Positions 1 to 9,218 are shown, counted from the first letter of the stretch. The stretch: 60,655 nt of DNA from an uncultured Lachnospiraceae bacterium (GCA_900546325.1 URCR01000015.1:1-60655); one strand, 5' to 3'. The notes: a model not told the origin generated them from the letters alone. Numbers and translations: made by a program.

Positions 1-3
1 TGC

Positions 4-35
4 GTAAGTTTTGAAATTTGTTTTTCTCAACTTAC
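4..35. other. Inverted repeat at window edge
   Basis: A 7-bp inverted repeat (GTAAGTT / AACTTAC, positions 4-10 and 29-35) lies just past the 3' end of the HAD phosphatase gene. No run of T follows on either strand, so a terminator is only a weak guess. Nothing else is recognised in positions 1-82. Confidence 0.25.
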
Positions 36-82
36 ACACTTTATTTTACACCCTCCAGCCGGCAGAATGAAACAAAAGCATT

Positions 83-889
83 CTATCTGAGAAACTGATC
101 GATGACGAACAGAACGCCGTCTTCGTCATTTGATTTTGTAATATAATCTGCTTTTTCGCGGACAAGCGGCTGGGCATTTGCCATGGCGACACCAAGTCCG
201 GCGCTTTCCAGCATGGTAATATCATTATAACCATCACCGCAGCAGATCATCTGATCTGCGGTCAGACCGATTGCAGATAACAACTTTTGGAGTGTATATG
301 CCTTATCAATATTTTGCGGCATAATTTCCAGAAAGAAAGGTTCTGAGCGGTAAATATTGAGCAGCTTACGGAAATGGGATTTCAGTTTTATCTCCATCTC
401 GGCAGTGAGCGACTCATTACCTGAGATCAACAGTTTGTTTGTGGGAAAATTTATATATTCAGGGAAATTTTCTACACAGCGGATCGGAAGGCTGTTGATT
501 CGGGCTTCCAATTCTGTATATTGATTCGGGCAGATTCCGGAGACGACTGCGTCATCGGAATATGCAAGAATATCTACATCATAATCTTTTGCCAGTTCAT
601 AGGCAGGGCGTATCACTTCAGAAGGAATCGTCTTGTTATACAAGACTTCTCCGGTACCGCAGTTGATGATCTTTGCGCCGTTAAAGGAGAGCACATATCC
701 CCCATATTTTTCTAATTGTAATTCGCGGGCAAGCGGCAGGACACCGGGTGTCGGGCGGCCGGATGCAAGCACGACGATTTTGCCCTTTTCCTGAATATCG
801 AGCAGCGCCTCTTTTGTCGGTTCTGTGATCTTCTTCTCAGAGTTGGTCAGTGTCCCGTCGAGATCAAGAACTAATACTTCATAATTCAT
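83..889 (-). CDS. HAD-superfamily Cof-type sugar/nucleotide phosphatase
   Basis: A 268-residue cytoplasmic phosphatase of the haloacid dehalogenase superfamily, Cof/YidA group. Motif I (DLDGTL) starts at about residue 9 and carries the nucleophile and acid/base aspartates. Motif II is the SGR stretch near residue 43, and the C-terminal GDGYND supplies the magnesium-binding aspartates. Length and the inserted C2-type cap between motifs II and III are normal for the family, whose members dephosphorylate sugar phosphates or flavin precursors; the substrate cannot be read here. It is the last gene of a minus-strand group (plsC, pncB, murF, this gene) with gaps of 5-20 bp, so it is probably cotranscribed with them. 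Confidence 0.9.
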   Translation of the reverse strand: MNYEVLVLDLDGTLTNSEKKITEPTKEALLDIQEKGKIVVLASGRPTPGVLPLARELQLEKYGGYVLSFNGAKIINCGTGEVLYNKTIPSEVIRPAYELAKDYDVDILAYSDDAVVSGICPNQYTELEARINSLPIRCVENFPEYINFPTNKLLISGNESLTAEMEIKLKSHFRKLLNIYRSEPFFLEIMPQNIDKAYTLQKLLSAIGLTADQMICCGDGYNDITMLESAGLGVAMANAQPLVREKADYITKSNDEDGVLFVIDQFLR

Positions 890-909
890 GTCAATTCTCC
901 TAAGTGTTT

Positions 910-2394
910 TTAAAGTGTCATGTTACAGAGCGTATGGACAATCTCTTCAAATGCCATTCCATGGGAAGCTTTTACGAGGATTGTATCGTGCTCCTTTATA
1001 ATAGAAGAAACAGCATCTAAAAAGTCATTTTTTGTCTCAAAATAGCGAATCTCTGTGTCGCTTTCTGCAGAATACTCTGCGGCACCGTCTGCCATCGCTT
1101 TTGATAACATTCCGATACAGCACAGCAGATCGATCTTCTTTTCGGCAGCATATGTACCGACTTCTCTGTGAAGTGCCAGTTCATCTGCACCGAGCTCGAA
1201 CATGTCTCCGAGGATCGCAACCTTTCTTGTGAGGGCGGTAGAAAGCACATCGAGGGAAGCTTTCATCGAAACCGGATTGGCGTTGTAGCAGTCATCGAGG
1301 ATCGTCAGATGTTCTGTCTCGATCATATGGTTCCTTCCGGCAACCGGCTGCAATGCTTCGATCCCTGCTTTGATCTCATCGAGCGTCAGCCCGAGTTCGA
1401 TGCCGACTGCGGTTCCGGCGAGGGCATTGTATACCATATGTGCGCCCGGAATAGAGATCACCGCTGTAAAATCACCTGAAGGGGTGTGAATCCGGCAGGA
1501 AGTTCCTTTGAGTCCGAGACTTTGGATCTCATCCGCATAGAAAGCATTGTGCGGATCTTTCCCGAAGAAGACCGGAGTCGTATCAACGGCTTTGCAGGCA
1601 TCCGTCGGGGCAGAAGCATCATGCTCAGTGTCAAAATGATCAGAATAAGGAACAACGGTCGTGCCGTCCTTTTTGGAAAAAGAAGTAGCATGTACCGCTG
1701 CGATCTCCGACAGTTTGTCGTCATCTCCGTTTAAGATGATCGAAGCGCCGGGACGCCTGTAAGCGAACATCTCCGTCTTTGCCTTGCGGACTCCGTCACG
1801 GTCGCCTAAGTTTTCCAGATGACATTGCCCGATATTCGTCAGCACGCAGATGTCCGGCTGCGCGACTTTGGCGAGGCGGCTCATCTCACGGAAATCGCTG
1901 ATGCCCATCTCGAGAACTGCGATTTCGTGCTCCTTCCGGATCTGGAAGACTGTCAGCGGGAGACCGATTTCATTGTTGAAATTGCCGGCGGTTTTTAGAA
2001 CAGAATATTTCTGCTCTAAAATCGAGCTGATCATTTCTTTCGTACTTGTCTTTCCGACACTTCCGCTGATCCCTACTACTTTGATTCCGAGCGCCCTGCG
2101 GTAATGCTCGGCGATATCCTTGAGCGCCTGTGCGCAGGAATCTACAAGGATATATGGGGAACTGTCAGAGAGCGGGTGCTCAGAGAGGGTGCAGAGTGCC
2201 CCCTGCTCCATCACTTGGGGGATGAAAGAATGTCCATCCACCCTGGCTCCTTTGATCGGGACAAACAGAAAGTCCTTTTTGGCTTTCCGGCTGTCGATGG
2301 CGACACCGGATACTTCTCTTGTAAGCAGTGACGGTTCTCCGTGATAGGTTCCGCCACAGGCTGTTGTAATTTCCTGTAATGACATATGTTCCAT
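910..2394 (-). CDS. murF: UDP-N-acetylmuramoyl-tripeptide--D-alanyl-D-alanine ligase
   Basis: MurF makes the last cytoplasmic step of the peptidoglycan precursor, joining D-Ala-D-Ala to UDP-MurNAc-tripeptide with ATP. The 494 residues match the family length. An N-terminal Mur ligase domain ends near residue 100. The ATP-binding P-loop follows (GSVGKTSTK, about residues 112-120), then the central-domain EMG and TNIGQCHLE stretches. The C-terminal ligase domain carries the DDCYNANP motif typical of MurF rather than MurC, MurD or MurE. It lies 12 bp from pncB and 20 bp from the HAD gene on the same strand. No ddl gene is nearby in the window. Confidence 0.96.
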   Translation of the reverse strand: MEHMSLQEITTACGGTYHGEPSLLTREVSGVAIDSRKAKKDFLFVPIKGARVDGHSFIPQVMEQGALCTLSEHPLSDSSPYILVDSCAQALKDIAEHYRRALGIKVVGISGSVGKTSTKEMISSILEQKYSVLKTAGNFNNEIGLPLTVFQIRKEHEIAVLEMGISDFREMSRLAKVAQPDICVLTNIGQCHLENLGDRDGVRKAKTEMFAYRRPGASIILNGDDDKLSEIAAVHATSFSKKDGTTVVPYSDHFDTEHDASAPTDACKAVDTTPVFFGKDPHNAFYADEIQSLGLKGTSCRIHTPSGDFTAVISIPGAHMVYNALAGTAVGIELGLTLDEIKAGIEALQPVAGRNHMIETEHLTILDDCYNANPVSMKASLDVLSTALTRKVAILGDMFELGADELALHREVGTYAAEKKIDLLCCIGMLSKAMADGAAEYSAESDTEIRYFETKNDFLDAVSSIIKEHDTILVKASHGMAFEEIVHTLCNMTL

Positions 2395-2406
2395 AATCAG
2401 TTTCTC

Positions 2407-3864
2407 CTATTCTTGAACGCTCATCTGATCCAGCAGTTCTTTTTTGACATCATATAATTTTTTAGAGAGGTCAATATATACTTTATGCGGATTGAACAGA
2501 CGTGTCACTTCATCCCAGAGCGTTTCTTTCTCTTTGCGGCAGTAGTCGGCGATTTCCATGACGGTCGGTGACTGGTAGACACAGTTCCCGTTTAAGAATA
2601 CCGGTTTTAACAGTTCGCGCATCGTGTAAGTTCCGCCCTTTAGTTTTGTCTTCTTCCATGTCTCTACCGGGTCGAATAACAGAAGGTCATCGTTCTCATC
2701 AAAGACTTCATCGACAAAGCAGATCAGATCGGCAAGAAGCTTTCCGGTTTCCTTGTCATAGATCCGGTAAACAGTCTTATTTCCCGGGTTCGTGATCTTC
2801 TCCGTGTTTTCTGAAAGTTTGATCTTCGGTACAAATTCACCGTCAGCATTCTGGATCGCAGCGAGCTTGTAGACACCACCGAATGCCGGGCAGTCTTTGG
2901 AAGTGATCATGCTTGTGCCGACACCCCAGGAGGTAATCGTGGCTCCCTGATTCTTCAAGTCGAGGATCAGATATTCATCAAGGTCATTGGAAGCGGAGAT
3001 GAATGCATCAGAAAATCCGGCTGCATCTAACATCTTTCTTGCTTTCTTTGATAAATAAGCAAGGTCACCGCTGTCCAAACGGATTCCATAATTTTTCAAT
3101 TCGATCCCTTCTTCGCGCATTTCACGGAAGACGCGGATTGCATTCGGAACACCGGATTTTAAGGTGTCGTAAGTATCCACGAGCAGACAGCATGCGGAAG
3201 GGTATAATTTGGCGTAAGTTTTAAAAGCGGTATATTCGTCCGGGAAACTCATGATCCAGCTGTGGGCATGTGTCCCCTTGACCGGCACATCGAACATTCG
3301 TCCGGCAAGGACGTTGGAGGTACCGATACATCCGCCGATCATTGCGGCTCTGGCACCGTAGAGTCCGGCATCCGGTCCTTGTGCCCGGCGAAGCCCAAAC
3401 TCCATGACGCCGTCTCCGTCAGCGGCATAGACGACGCGGGATGCTTTTGTGGCGATCAGTGACTGGTGGTTGATGATATTTAACAGTGCAGTCTCCACAA
3501 GCTGTGCTTCCATCACCGGAGCGATGACCTTCAGGAGTGGTTCCCTTGGGAAGATCACAGTGCCCTCCGGGATCGCATAGATGCTTCCGCTGAAATGAAA
3601 ACCGCTTAAATATTGAAGAAACGTTTCGTCAAACAGATTCAGGCTGCGGAGATAATCGACATCTTCGTAGGAAAAATTCAGATTTTTGATGTATTCAATT
3701 ACCTGCTCAAGTCCCGCCGCAATGGAATATCCGCCCCCGGATGGATTGCTCCTAAAAAAGATGTCAAAGACCACAGGAGTATTTTCCTCCTTGCTGTGAA
3801 AATATCCCTGCATCATCGTCAGTTCATAAAAGTCGGTCAACAATGTTAAATTTTGTGTTGTCAT
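2407..3864 (-). CDS. pncB: Nicotinate phosphoribosyltransferase
   Basis: This 485-residue enzyme makes nicotinate mononucleotide from nicotinate and PRPP, the first step of NAD salvage (Preiss-Handler route). Seen features: the N-terminal LLTDFYELTM stretch, an EFGLRRAQG segment (substrate site), the THAHSWIMSF motif with the histidine that is phosphorylated in characterised PncB enzymes, and RLDSGDL further on. Length matches the Gram-positive form. It sits 5 bp from plsC and 12 bp from murF, so translation is probably coupled in one transcript. The start follows closely on the end of plsC. Confidence 0.95.
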   Translation of the reverse strand: MTTQNLTLLTDFYELTMMQGYFHSKEENTPVVFDIFFRSNPSGGGYSIAAGLEQVIEYIKNLNFSYEDVDYLRSLNLFDETFLQYLSGFHFSGSIYAIPEGTVIFPREPLLKVIAPVMEAQLVETALLNIINHQSLIATKASRVVYAADGDGVMEFGLRRAQGPDAGLYGARAAMIGGCIGTSNVLAGRMFDVPVKGTHAHSWIMSFPDEYTAFKTYAKLYPSACCLLVDTYDTLKSGVPNAIRVFREMREEGIELKNYGIRLDSGDLAYLSKKARKMLDAAGFSDAFISASNDLDEYLILDLKNQGATITSWGVGTSMITSKDCPAFGGVYKLAAIQNADGEFVPKIKLSENTEKITNPGNKTVYRIYDKETGKLLADLICFVDEVFDENDDLLLFDPVETWKKTKLKGGTYTMRELLKPVFLNGNCVYQSPTVMEIADYCRKEKETLWDEVTRLFNPHKVYIDLSKKLYDVKKELLDQMSVQE

Positions 3865-3869
3865 GGTTT

Positions 3870-4667
3870 TTATCCCCTTTCGTGCACGCTTTCAAGCAGT
3901 GCAGCGTTTTTATTGATAGTTTCCTGAATGATATTCTGGCAGTAGGCACCGAGGTGCTTGCGTTCTTCCCGCTCAAGTGTGTGAGGATAGATCGGTTTGC
4001 CATATTCAATGATCACATGAGTCTTCCGGATCTTCGGAAATCCCTTCGTACCCTTCTTCGGCAGATGATTCTCGAAGATCTCGGCAGTATTGTTCATGGA
4101 GATCGGAACGATCGCGCATCCGGTCTTATCGGCAATCTTGAGTGCGCCGTCCTTAAACGGGAGCATACTCAGTTCCTCGCCGGTATTTCTTGTTCCTTCC
4201 GGGAAAATGCAGATGGAAATCCCCTGCTTGACATAGTCGATCCCGGTCAGGATCGTCTTGAGCCCTTCCTTTAAATTGTCCCGGTCAAGAAACAGGCAGT
4301 AGAGATTGCGCATCCAGTTGTTCAGAAGCGGGAAGCGTTCCATCTCTTTTTTTGCGACATAGCCGGTCAGGCGCCTGCAGCGGGAGTAAGTGAGCAGAAT
4401 GTCAAAATAGCTTCTGTGGTTCCCGACAAATAAGACCGGTTCATCCGGTATCAGTTCCTCGCCGATCACGGTTGTCTGCACTCCGGTGATCCGTAAAATG
4501 CAGCGAAATCCCCACTGGACGATGCGAAGACTGCTGTAATCTTTTGCCTTTCGGTTGAACTTCCCGATGACAGCTTCCACAAGCAGTACCGGGATCGAAA
4601 GAATCAAAAAGGATATTAAAAATATCACTAGAAATGTAAAACGCAGCATAGTTAAAGTCTCCTTCAT
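3870..4667 (-). CDS. plsC: 1-acyl-sn-glycerol-3-phosphate acyltransferase
   Basis: A 265-residue membrane-bound acyltransferase that adds the second acyl chain to lysophosphatidate in phospholipid synthesis. An N-terminal hydrophobic segment (residues 8-32) anchors it. The catalytic H-x4-D motif is NHRSYFD (about residues 83-89), and FPEGTRN is the glycerophosphate-binding motif. It is the first gene of the minus-strand operon; a good promoter stands 20-50 bp upstream (4688-4716), and an AAGGAG ribosome site precedes the ATG. Confidence 0.92.
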   Translation of the reverse strand: MKETLTMLRFTFLVIFLISFLILSIPVLLVEAVIGKFNRKAKDYSSLRIVQWGFRCILRITGVQTTVIGEELIPDEPVLFVGNHRSYFDILLTYSRCRRLTGYVAKKEMERFPLLNNWMRNLYCLFLDRDNLKEGLKTILTGIDYVKQGISICIFPEGTRNTGEELSMLPFKDGALKIADKTGCAIVPISMNNTAEIFENHLPKKGTKGFPKIRKTHVIIEYGKPIYPHTLEREERKHLGAYCQNIIQETINKNAALLESVHERG

Positions 4668-4687
4668 TATTTTGATTTATTGAAAAT

Positions 4688-4716
4688 ATTATACTAGAGA
4701 GGGAATGAAAAGACAA
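4688..4716 (-). promoter_or_regulatory. Sigma-A promoter for plsC-pncB-murF operon
   Basis: Reading the minus strand, TTGTCT (4711-4716) and a perfect TATAAT (4688-4693) are separated by exactly 17 bp, just upstream of plsC. It fits a housekeeping promoter for the four-gene leftward operon. Confidence 0.75.
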
Positions 4717-4770
4717 GAAAGATAATAAGATGTAGAGAGAATCATGCAGGAGCGGAAGTGATTGTTTCCA

Positions 4771-5190
4771 ATGAAAAAACATATTGGCAGGAAAATGGTC
4801 CGTCTCCTTGTTGTCTGTCTGCTGCTGACGGCAGGCGGCTGTGTGGAGAAGACAGAGCGGACCGGGAAACTCCGGGACATAGAATTTACGGTGGCAGAGA
4901 AGCAGGACATTCCGGAAGCATTAAAGGAAATGATCGCAGAGCAAAAGGAAGAAGGTTTTAAACTTTCTTATGCAGATCAAGGGGAACTGTACATTGCAGT
5001 AGGGTATGGAACAAGACCGACGAGCGGTTACAGTATAGAAGTGAAAGAATTGTACGAGACGGAAAACGCAGTGTATATACAGACGGAGCTCTTAGGTCCG
5101 TCCAAGGAAGAGAAGATCACGGAGAAACAGACGTATCCGTATGTTGTCGTGAAAATGGAATGGATTGATAAAAATATTGTATTTGAGTAG
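4771..5190 (+). CDS. PrcB_C-domain lipoprotein
   Basis: A 139-residue exported protein. The N-terminus has a basic head, a hydrophobic stretch and a lipobox-like TAGGC with Cys24, so it is probably a lipoprotein. The C-terminal half, with the GYGTRPTSGYSI segment and the closing PYVVVKME strand, resembles the PrcB_C domain, first seen in a Treponema protease-complex protein; its role in Clostridia is not known. I chose ATG 4771; a TTG at 4762 has a better-spaced AGGAG and adds three residues. It stands 11 bp before the DUF3794-LysM gene, so the two probably share a transcript and an envelope or spore role. Confidence 0.7.
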   Translation: MKKHIGRKMVRLLVVCLLLTAGGCVEKTERTGKLRDIEFTVAEKQDIPEALKEMIAEQKEEGFKLSYADQGELYIAVGYGTRPTSGYSIEVKELYETENAVYIQTELLGPSKEEKITEKQTYPYVVVKMEWIDKNIVFE

Positions 5191-5201
5191 GAGGATATTT
5201 T

Positions 5202-6764
5202 ATGGAATTAAGAAAGAAAAATGTACATTGCAGTCAGATTGGAAAACGGATGATCCACCAGTTTTTTGTGGACGATGATTACAATGTTCCCGATGCGAAA
5301 AATGACGTGCTCCGCATTGTACAGGGGGAGGGGCATATCAAGACAGAAGGCATGGAGCGGATGGAAAACTATCTGAGGGTGTCAGGTAAGTTATATTTTC
5401 AGGTGCTGTATGTGACTGACGAGGTGGAGCCAAAGCTGGCGGCGGTGGAAGGAAGGATTCCGTTTGAAGAGATGGTCTACATTGAAGACGGAGGAGAACA
5501 GGTTACATACAGTGTGGGGGATTACCGGGTAGAGTTTGTGCCGACACTGATCCATTCCCGGAAAATGAATTTGAAGGCGATGGCAGAGCTTCAGATCTGC
5601 CGCGAAGTGCTCAGGGAGGAGGAGACTACAACAGGGATTGAGGAAGAAGATGGGATTTTCCAGAAGAAGCGGACTGCGAAAATTCTGGAGCTGAATACCG
5701 GGAAAAAGGATACTTACCGAATCAAGGAAGAGATTACGCTGCCGGGGACAAAGGAGAATATCGGGACGATTCTCTGGACGGATATCGTAAACCGGAAGCT
5801 GGATTCAAAGCTGATTGACGACCAGCTTGTGGTAAAAGGAGAGCTGCTTGTATTCTGTCTGTATCTGTCCGAGGAGCAGAAAGAAGACTGGATCGAGCAG
5901 ACGGTTCCATACGAGGGGACTGTGGAATGTTCCGGTGCGGAGGCGCAGATGTATCATCATCTCTGTGCCAATCTGGAGGATACACTGGTGGATATCCGCA
6001 TGGATGAAGACGGGGAAATGCGGGTGCTCGGCATTGAGGCGACACTGGATCTGAAGATCACCATCTATCAGGAAGAGGAACTGGAGATTCTTGAGGATGC
6101 GTATTCCCTGAGAGAAAAATGTAATCTGGGAAAGAAGGAGGCGGTTTATGAGACACTGCTGCTTCAGAATCACTCGAAATGCAAACTGACAGAACAACTT
6201 GCCCTCCCGGAATTAAAGGAAGAGATTCTTCAAATCTGCCACAGCAGCGGGAATATCCAGATGGAGCACACGGAAGTGACGGAAAACGGGATTCAGATTC
6301 AGGGAATCCTTCATGTATCGTTCTTGTATGTGAAGGCAAATGATGAAGTGCCGTTTGCGACATGGCAGGGAATGGTGCCGTTCTCCTATCTGCTGGAGGC
6401 AGAAGGAATGAATGAGAAGACACAGTACGATATTTCGAATAATATTGAGCAGCTTTCCATCTCAATGGCGGGAAGCGGGGAGATTGAGGTCAAGGCGGTT
6501 CTGGCATTTTGCAGCTTTATCAGACAGCCGGTACAGACGGAAGTCATTGACGACATTACCATGGAGCCATATCAGACAGAGGAACTGGAGCGCCGCCCGG
6601 GAATCGTCGGTTATATCGTAAAAGAAGGAGAAGAACTGTGGACACTGGCGAAGAGATACTGCACGACAGTCGACGGCATCTGTGAAGTCAACGGGCTGAC
6701 AGAAGAACAGGTGAAACCGGGGGATAAGATATTGATTTTTAAAGAAAACATGAGTATACTATAA
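5202..6764 (+). CDS. DUF3794 (SPOCS)-LysM spore-coat type protein
   Basis: A 520-residue acidic protein with three DUF3794/SPOCS-type repeats (roughly residues 30-125, 170-280 and 320-430) and a C-terminal LysM domain (about 470-515, ending in the VKPGDKILIF motif). SPOCS domains occur in spore coat and cortex-assembly proteins related to SpoVID, and LysM binds peptidoglycan. The architecture suggests an attachment protein at the forespore surface. No signal peptide is visible, which fits synthesis in the mother cell. A normal AGGAGG-like site precedes the ATG. The gene ends 93 bp before ispE. Confidence 0.85.
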   Translation: MELRKKNVHCSQIGKRMIHQFFVDDDYNVPDAKNDVLRIVQGEGHIKTEGMERMENYLRVSGKLYFQVLYVTDEVEPKLAAVEGRIPFEEMVYIEDGGEQVTYSVGDYRVEFVPTLIHSRKMNLKAMAELQICREVLREEETTTGIEEEDGIFQKKRTAKILELNTGKKDTYRIKEEITLPGTKENIGTILWTDIVNRKLDSKLIDDQLVVKGELLVFCLYLSEEQKEDWIEQTVPYEGTVECSGAEAQMYHHLCANLEDTLVDIRMDEDGEMRVLGIEATLDLKITIYQEEELEILEDAYSLREKCNLGKKEAVYETLLLQNHSKCKLTEQLALPELKEEILQICHSSGNIQMEHTEVTENGIQIQGILHVSFLYVKANDEVPFATWQGMVPFSYLLEAEGMNEKTQYDISNNIEQLSISMAGSGEIEVKAVLAFCSFIRQPVQTEVIDDITMEPYQTEELERRPGIVGYIVKEGEELWTLAKRYCTTVDGICEVNGLTEEQVKPGDKILIFKENMSIL

Positions 6765-6857
6765 GAATAATGTATACAAGATACACAGATTTCTTTTTGC
6801 CGGATGCAGGTTGTCCGGCGAAGAAATCTGTGCGTTGTAGTCGAAAGGGGTAGGAAG

Positions 6858-7733
6858 ATGAGATACTTAAAGTTAAAATCTCTGGCGAAGATCAACCTGG
6901 GACTAGATGTACTCGGAAGAAGAGAGAATGGTTATCACGATGTCAGAATGGTCATGCAGACGATCTATCTGTACGACGATGTGACACTGCGAAGGATGGA
7001 CGAACCGGGCATACGGATTCAGACCAACTTATTCTATCTTCCGGTCAATGAAAATAATATTGCGTACAAGGCGGCAAAACTTTTGATCGATGAATTTCAT
7101 ATTCAGGACGGAGTGTCAATCACGCTTGACAAGCACATACCGGTGGCAGCAGGTCTGGCAGGAGGAAGTTCCAATGCGGCAGCGGTCTTATTTGGAATGA
7201 ACAAGATGTTTTCCTTAGGGCTCTCAGAGCAGGAGCTGATGGACAGAGGTGTGAAGCTTGGAGCGGATGTGCCGTACTGCCTGATGAGAGGGACGGTGCT
7301 GGCAGAGGGGATCGGTGAAGAGTTGACAAGACTGCCGCAGATGCCGAATTGCTATGTGCTGATCGCGAAGCCGCCGATCAGTGTATCCACGAAGATGGTG
7401 TATGAAAAACTGGATTCAGGGGAGATTACACATCATCCGGATATTGACGGGATCCTGCAGGGGCTTTCGGAGCAGAGTATAGAAAAAGTGGCGGCCTCCA
7501 TGGGAAATGTGCTGGAGACAGTGACGATCGGAGAATATCCGGTGATCGAGGAGATCAAAAATGTGATGAAAGAACACAGGGCGTTGAACGCGATGATGAG
7601 CGGAAGCGGACCGACTGTGTTTGGTCTGTTCCGGGACCGCAAAATGGCGCGCGAGGCACAGAAGGCAATCAGAGACAGAGAACTGGCAAAGCAGGTGTAT
7701 ATTACCAATATACACAATGCAAGGAGGAAATAA
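6858..7733 (+). CDS. ispE: 4-diphosphocytidyl-2-C-methyl-D-erythritol kinase
   Basis: A 291-residue GHMP kinase that phosphorylates CDP-methylerythritol in the non-mevalonate isoprenoid pathway. Seen: the N-terminal AKINLGLDV stretch, the ATP loop PVAAGLAGGSSNAAA (about residues 94-108) and the C-terminal MMSGSGPTVFGLF motif. ATG 6858 is chosen because the N-terminus then aligns with the family and a GGGG-TAGGAAG site lies just upstream; an earlier ATG at 6804 would add 18 unlike residues. It is followed after 4 bp by a GntR regulator whose AGGAGG site lies inside the ispE 3' end. Confidence 0.95.
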   Translation: MRYLKLKSLAKINLGLDVLGRRENGYHDVRMVMQTIYLYDDVTLRRMDEPGIRIQTNLFYLPVNENNIAYKAAKLLIDEFHIQDGVSITLDKHIPVAAGLAGGSSNAAAVLFGMNKMFSLGLSEQELMDRGVKLGADVPYCLMRGTVLAEGIGEELTRLPQMPNCYVLIAKPPISVSTKMVYEKLDSGEITHHPDIDGILQGLSEQSIEKVAASMGNVLETVTIGEYPVIEEIKNVMKEHRALNAMMSGSGPTVFGLFRDRKMAREAQKAIRDRELAKQVYITNIHNARRK

Positions 7734-7737
7734 GAGC

Positions 7738-8415
7738 ATGGAACCAAAATTTCAAGTAAGCATGGATGAGTATTTACCATTGAGAGATGTTGTATTTAAT
7801 ACACTGCGGCAGGCGATCCTGCGCGGAGAATTAAAGCCGGGAGAGCGTCTGATGGAGATACAGCTTGCAAACAAGCTGGGAGTCAGCCGTACCCCGATCC
7901 GGGAGGCGATCCGCAAGCTGGAACTGGAGGGACTTGTGCTCATGATCCCGCGAAAAGGGGCAGAAGTTGCAGAGATCACGGAGAAAAGCTTAAAAGACGT
8001 GCTGGAAGTCCGACGTGCTTTAGAAGAGCTTGCCGTAGAGATTGCCTGTGAGAAGATGACCGCACAGCAGATCGAAGAGCTGAAAGAGGCGGCAAAGGAA
8101 TTTGAAGTGATGTTAAAGAGCAAGGATGTGACGAAATATGCGGAGGCCGATGTGAGATTCCATGATGTGATCTATCTGGCAACCGATAACCAGCGTCTGA
8201 TCCAGTTGTTAAATAATCTCCGGGAGCAGATGTACCGCTTCCGGGTGGAGTATTTGAAAAAAGACGAATCCCATGTAAAATTATTGGAGGAGCACGAACA
8301 GATTATTGAAAATATCGAAAAACGCAACAAAGAAGAGGCTGCGAAGATTGTGTGCCGCCATATTGAAAATCAGGTAGAGTCCGTGATGCATACGATCCGC
8401 TCGAAAAAAGAGTAA
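7738..8415 (+). CDS. GntR-family (FadR/FCD) transcriptional regulator
   Basis: A 225-residue DNA-binding regulator. The N-terminal winged helix (about residues 15-80) has the VSRTPIREAI recognition helix typical of GntR proteins. The C-terminal FCD domain (about 85-215) has the helix-rich pattern and acidic/histidine residues (RFHDVIY) that bind metal and small acids in this subfamily. The AGGAGG ribosome site overlaps the ispE stop, so expression is likely coupled to ispE. The ligand is unknown, and no metabolic gene beside it points to one. Confidence 0.9.
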   Translation: MEPKFQVSMDEYLPLRDVVFNTLRQAILRGELKPGERLMEIQLANKLGVSRTPIREAIRKLELEGLVLMIPRKGAEVAEITEKSLKDVLEVRRALEELAVEIACEKMTAQQIEELKEAAKEFEVMLKSKDVTKYAEADVRFHDVIYLATDNQRLIQLLNNLREQMYRFRVEYLKKDESHVKLLEEHEQIIENIEKRNKEEAAKIVCRHIENQVESVMHTIRSKKE

Positions 8416-8452
8416 GAAAACTCGTTTGCAGCAATCTAATGAATAAAACACG

Positions 8453-8504
8453 CTCATCGGTACATACTCCTTATATCAAAGAGGGAGGTACATAGAGCGA
8501 TGAG
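8453..8504 (+). other. Hairpin covering spoIIR ribosome site and start
   Basis: CTCATCG (8453-8459) pairs with CGATGAG (8498-8504), which contains the spoIIR ATG. Inside it, GTAC (8460-8463) can pair with GTAC (8488-8491), and CTCC (8467-8470) with GGAG (8484-8487), the ribosome-binding core. The three stem segments together would mask both translation signals. Regulation is an inference. Confidence 0.45.
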
Positions 8505-9192
8505 TGGGAGAGAAAAAGCAGCAGAAACAGAAAAGACAGTTGTAACGGAGATCACAAAGAAGGCGAAGTACAGGATTCTGTTGATCGCATTGCTGATTGC
8601 AGGTGTATTCACCGGGGTGGTGACAAGTAAGATGCATGCGGCAGCAGAGGAGAAGCTGTCAAAGCTTCAGGAGCATATGGCAGGGGAGGTCCTTCGGTTT
8701 CATGTGCTGGCAAATAGTGACAGCGAAAAAGATCAGGCGTTGAAGATGAAGGTCAAGGAAGCAGTTCTTGCCTACATGGAATATAAGATGCCGCAGCATA
8801 CAGATCTTGTACAGACAAAAGAGTGGGTTGCGGAGCACATCGGAGAGCTGGGGGATATCGCTCAGGCAGTGATCTGCGGAGAGTCCTATGACTATCCGGT
8901 CCATCTGGAACTGACAACAAGCTATTTCCCGGAGAAGACTTATGGAGATGTCACATTTCCGGCAGGAGAATATGAGGCGCTCCGCATTGAGATCGGAGAG
9001 GCGAAAGGACAGAACTGGTGGTGTGTCCTCTATCCGAATCTCTGCTTTATCGATGCAGTTCACGCAGTCGTGCCGGAGGAGGGGAAGAAGGAACTTCAGG
9101 AAGTGCTGACCGATGAAGAGTATGATCTGGTAACTTCCGATGCGAAAGTAAAAGTCAGATGGTTCTTTTTTCCGGAGAAAAACGACAAATAG
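8500..9192 (+). CDS. spoIIR: Stage II sporulation protein R
   Basis: SpoIIR is made in the forespore under sigma-F and exported to signal SpoIIGA, which activates sigma-E in the mother cell. The 230 residues show a transmembrane/signal segment at about 26-45. The conserved domain opens with LRFHVLANSDS (about 67-77) and ends with KVKVRWFFFPEK. Length is normal. An AGGGAGGT site sits 10 bp upstream of the ATG but can be folded into a hairpin. No clear sigma-F promoter was recognised in the 84-bp gap behind the GntR gene. Confidence 0.93.
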   Translation: MSGREKAAETEKTVVTEITKKAKYRILLIALLIAGVFTGVVTSKMHAAAEEKLSKLQEHMAGEVLRFHVLANSDSEKDQALKMKVKEAVLAYMEYKMPQHTDLVQTKEWVAEHIGELGDIAQAVICGESYDYPVHLELTTSYFPEKTYGDVTFPAGEYEALRIEIGEAKGQNWWCVLYPNLCFIDAVHAVVPEEGKKELQEVLTDEEYDLVTSDAKVKVRWFFFPEKNDK

Positions 9193-9218
9193 AAACAGCA
9201 AAAGAAGAGAGGGATTTT

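Noticed and set aside
5734..6465. Overlapping antisense frames of 100-135 codons inside the DUF3794 gene
   Set aside because: They lack ribosome sites and family motifs and are shadows of a long, clearly coding gene.
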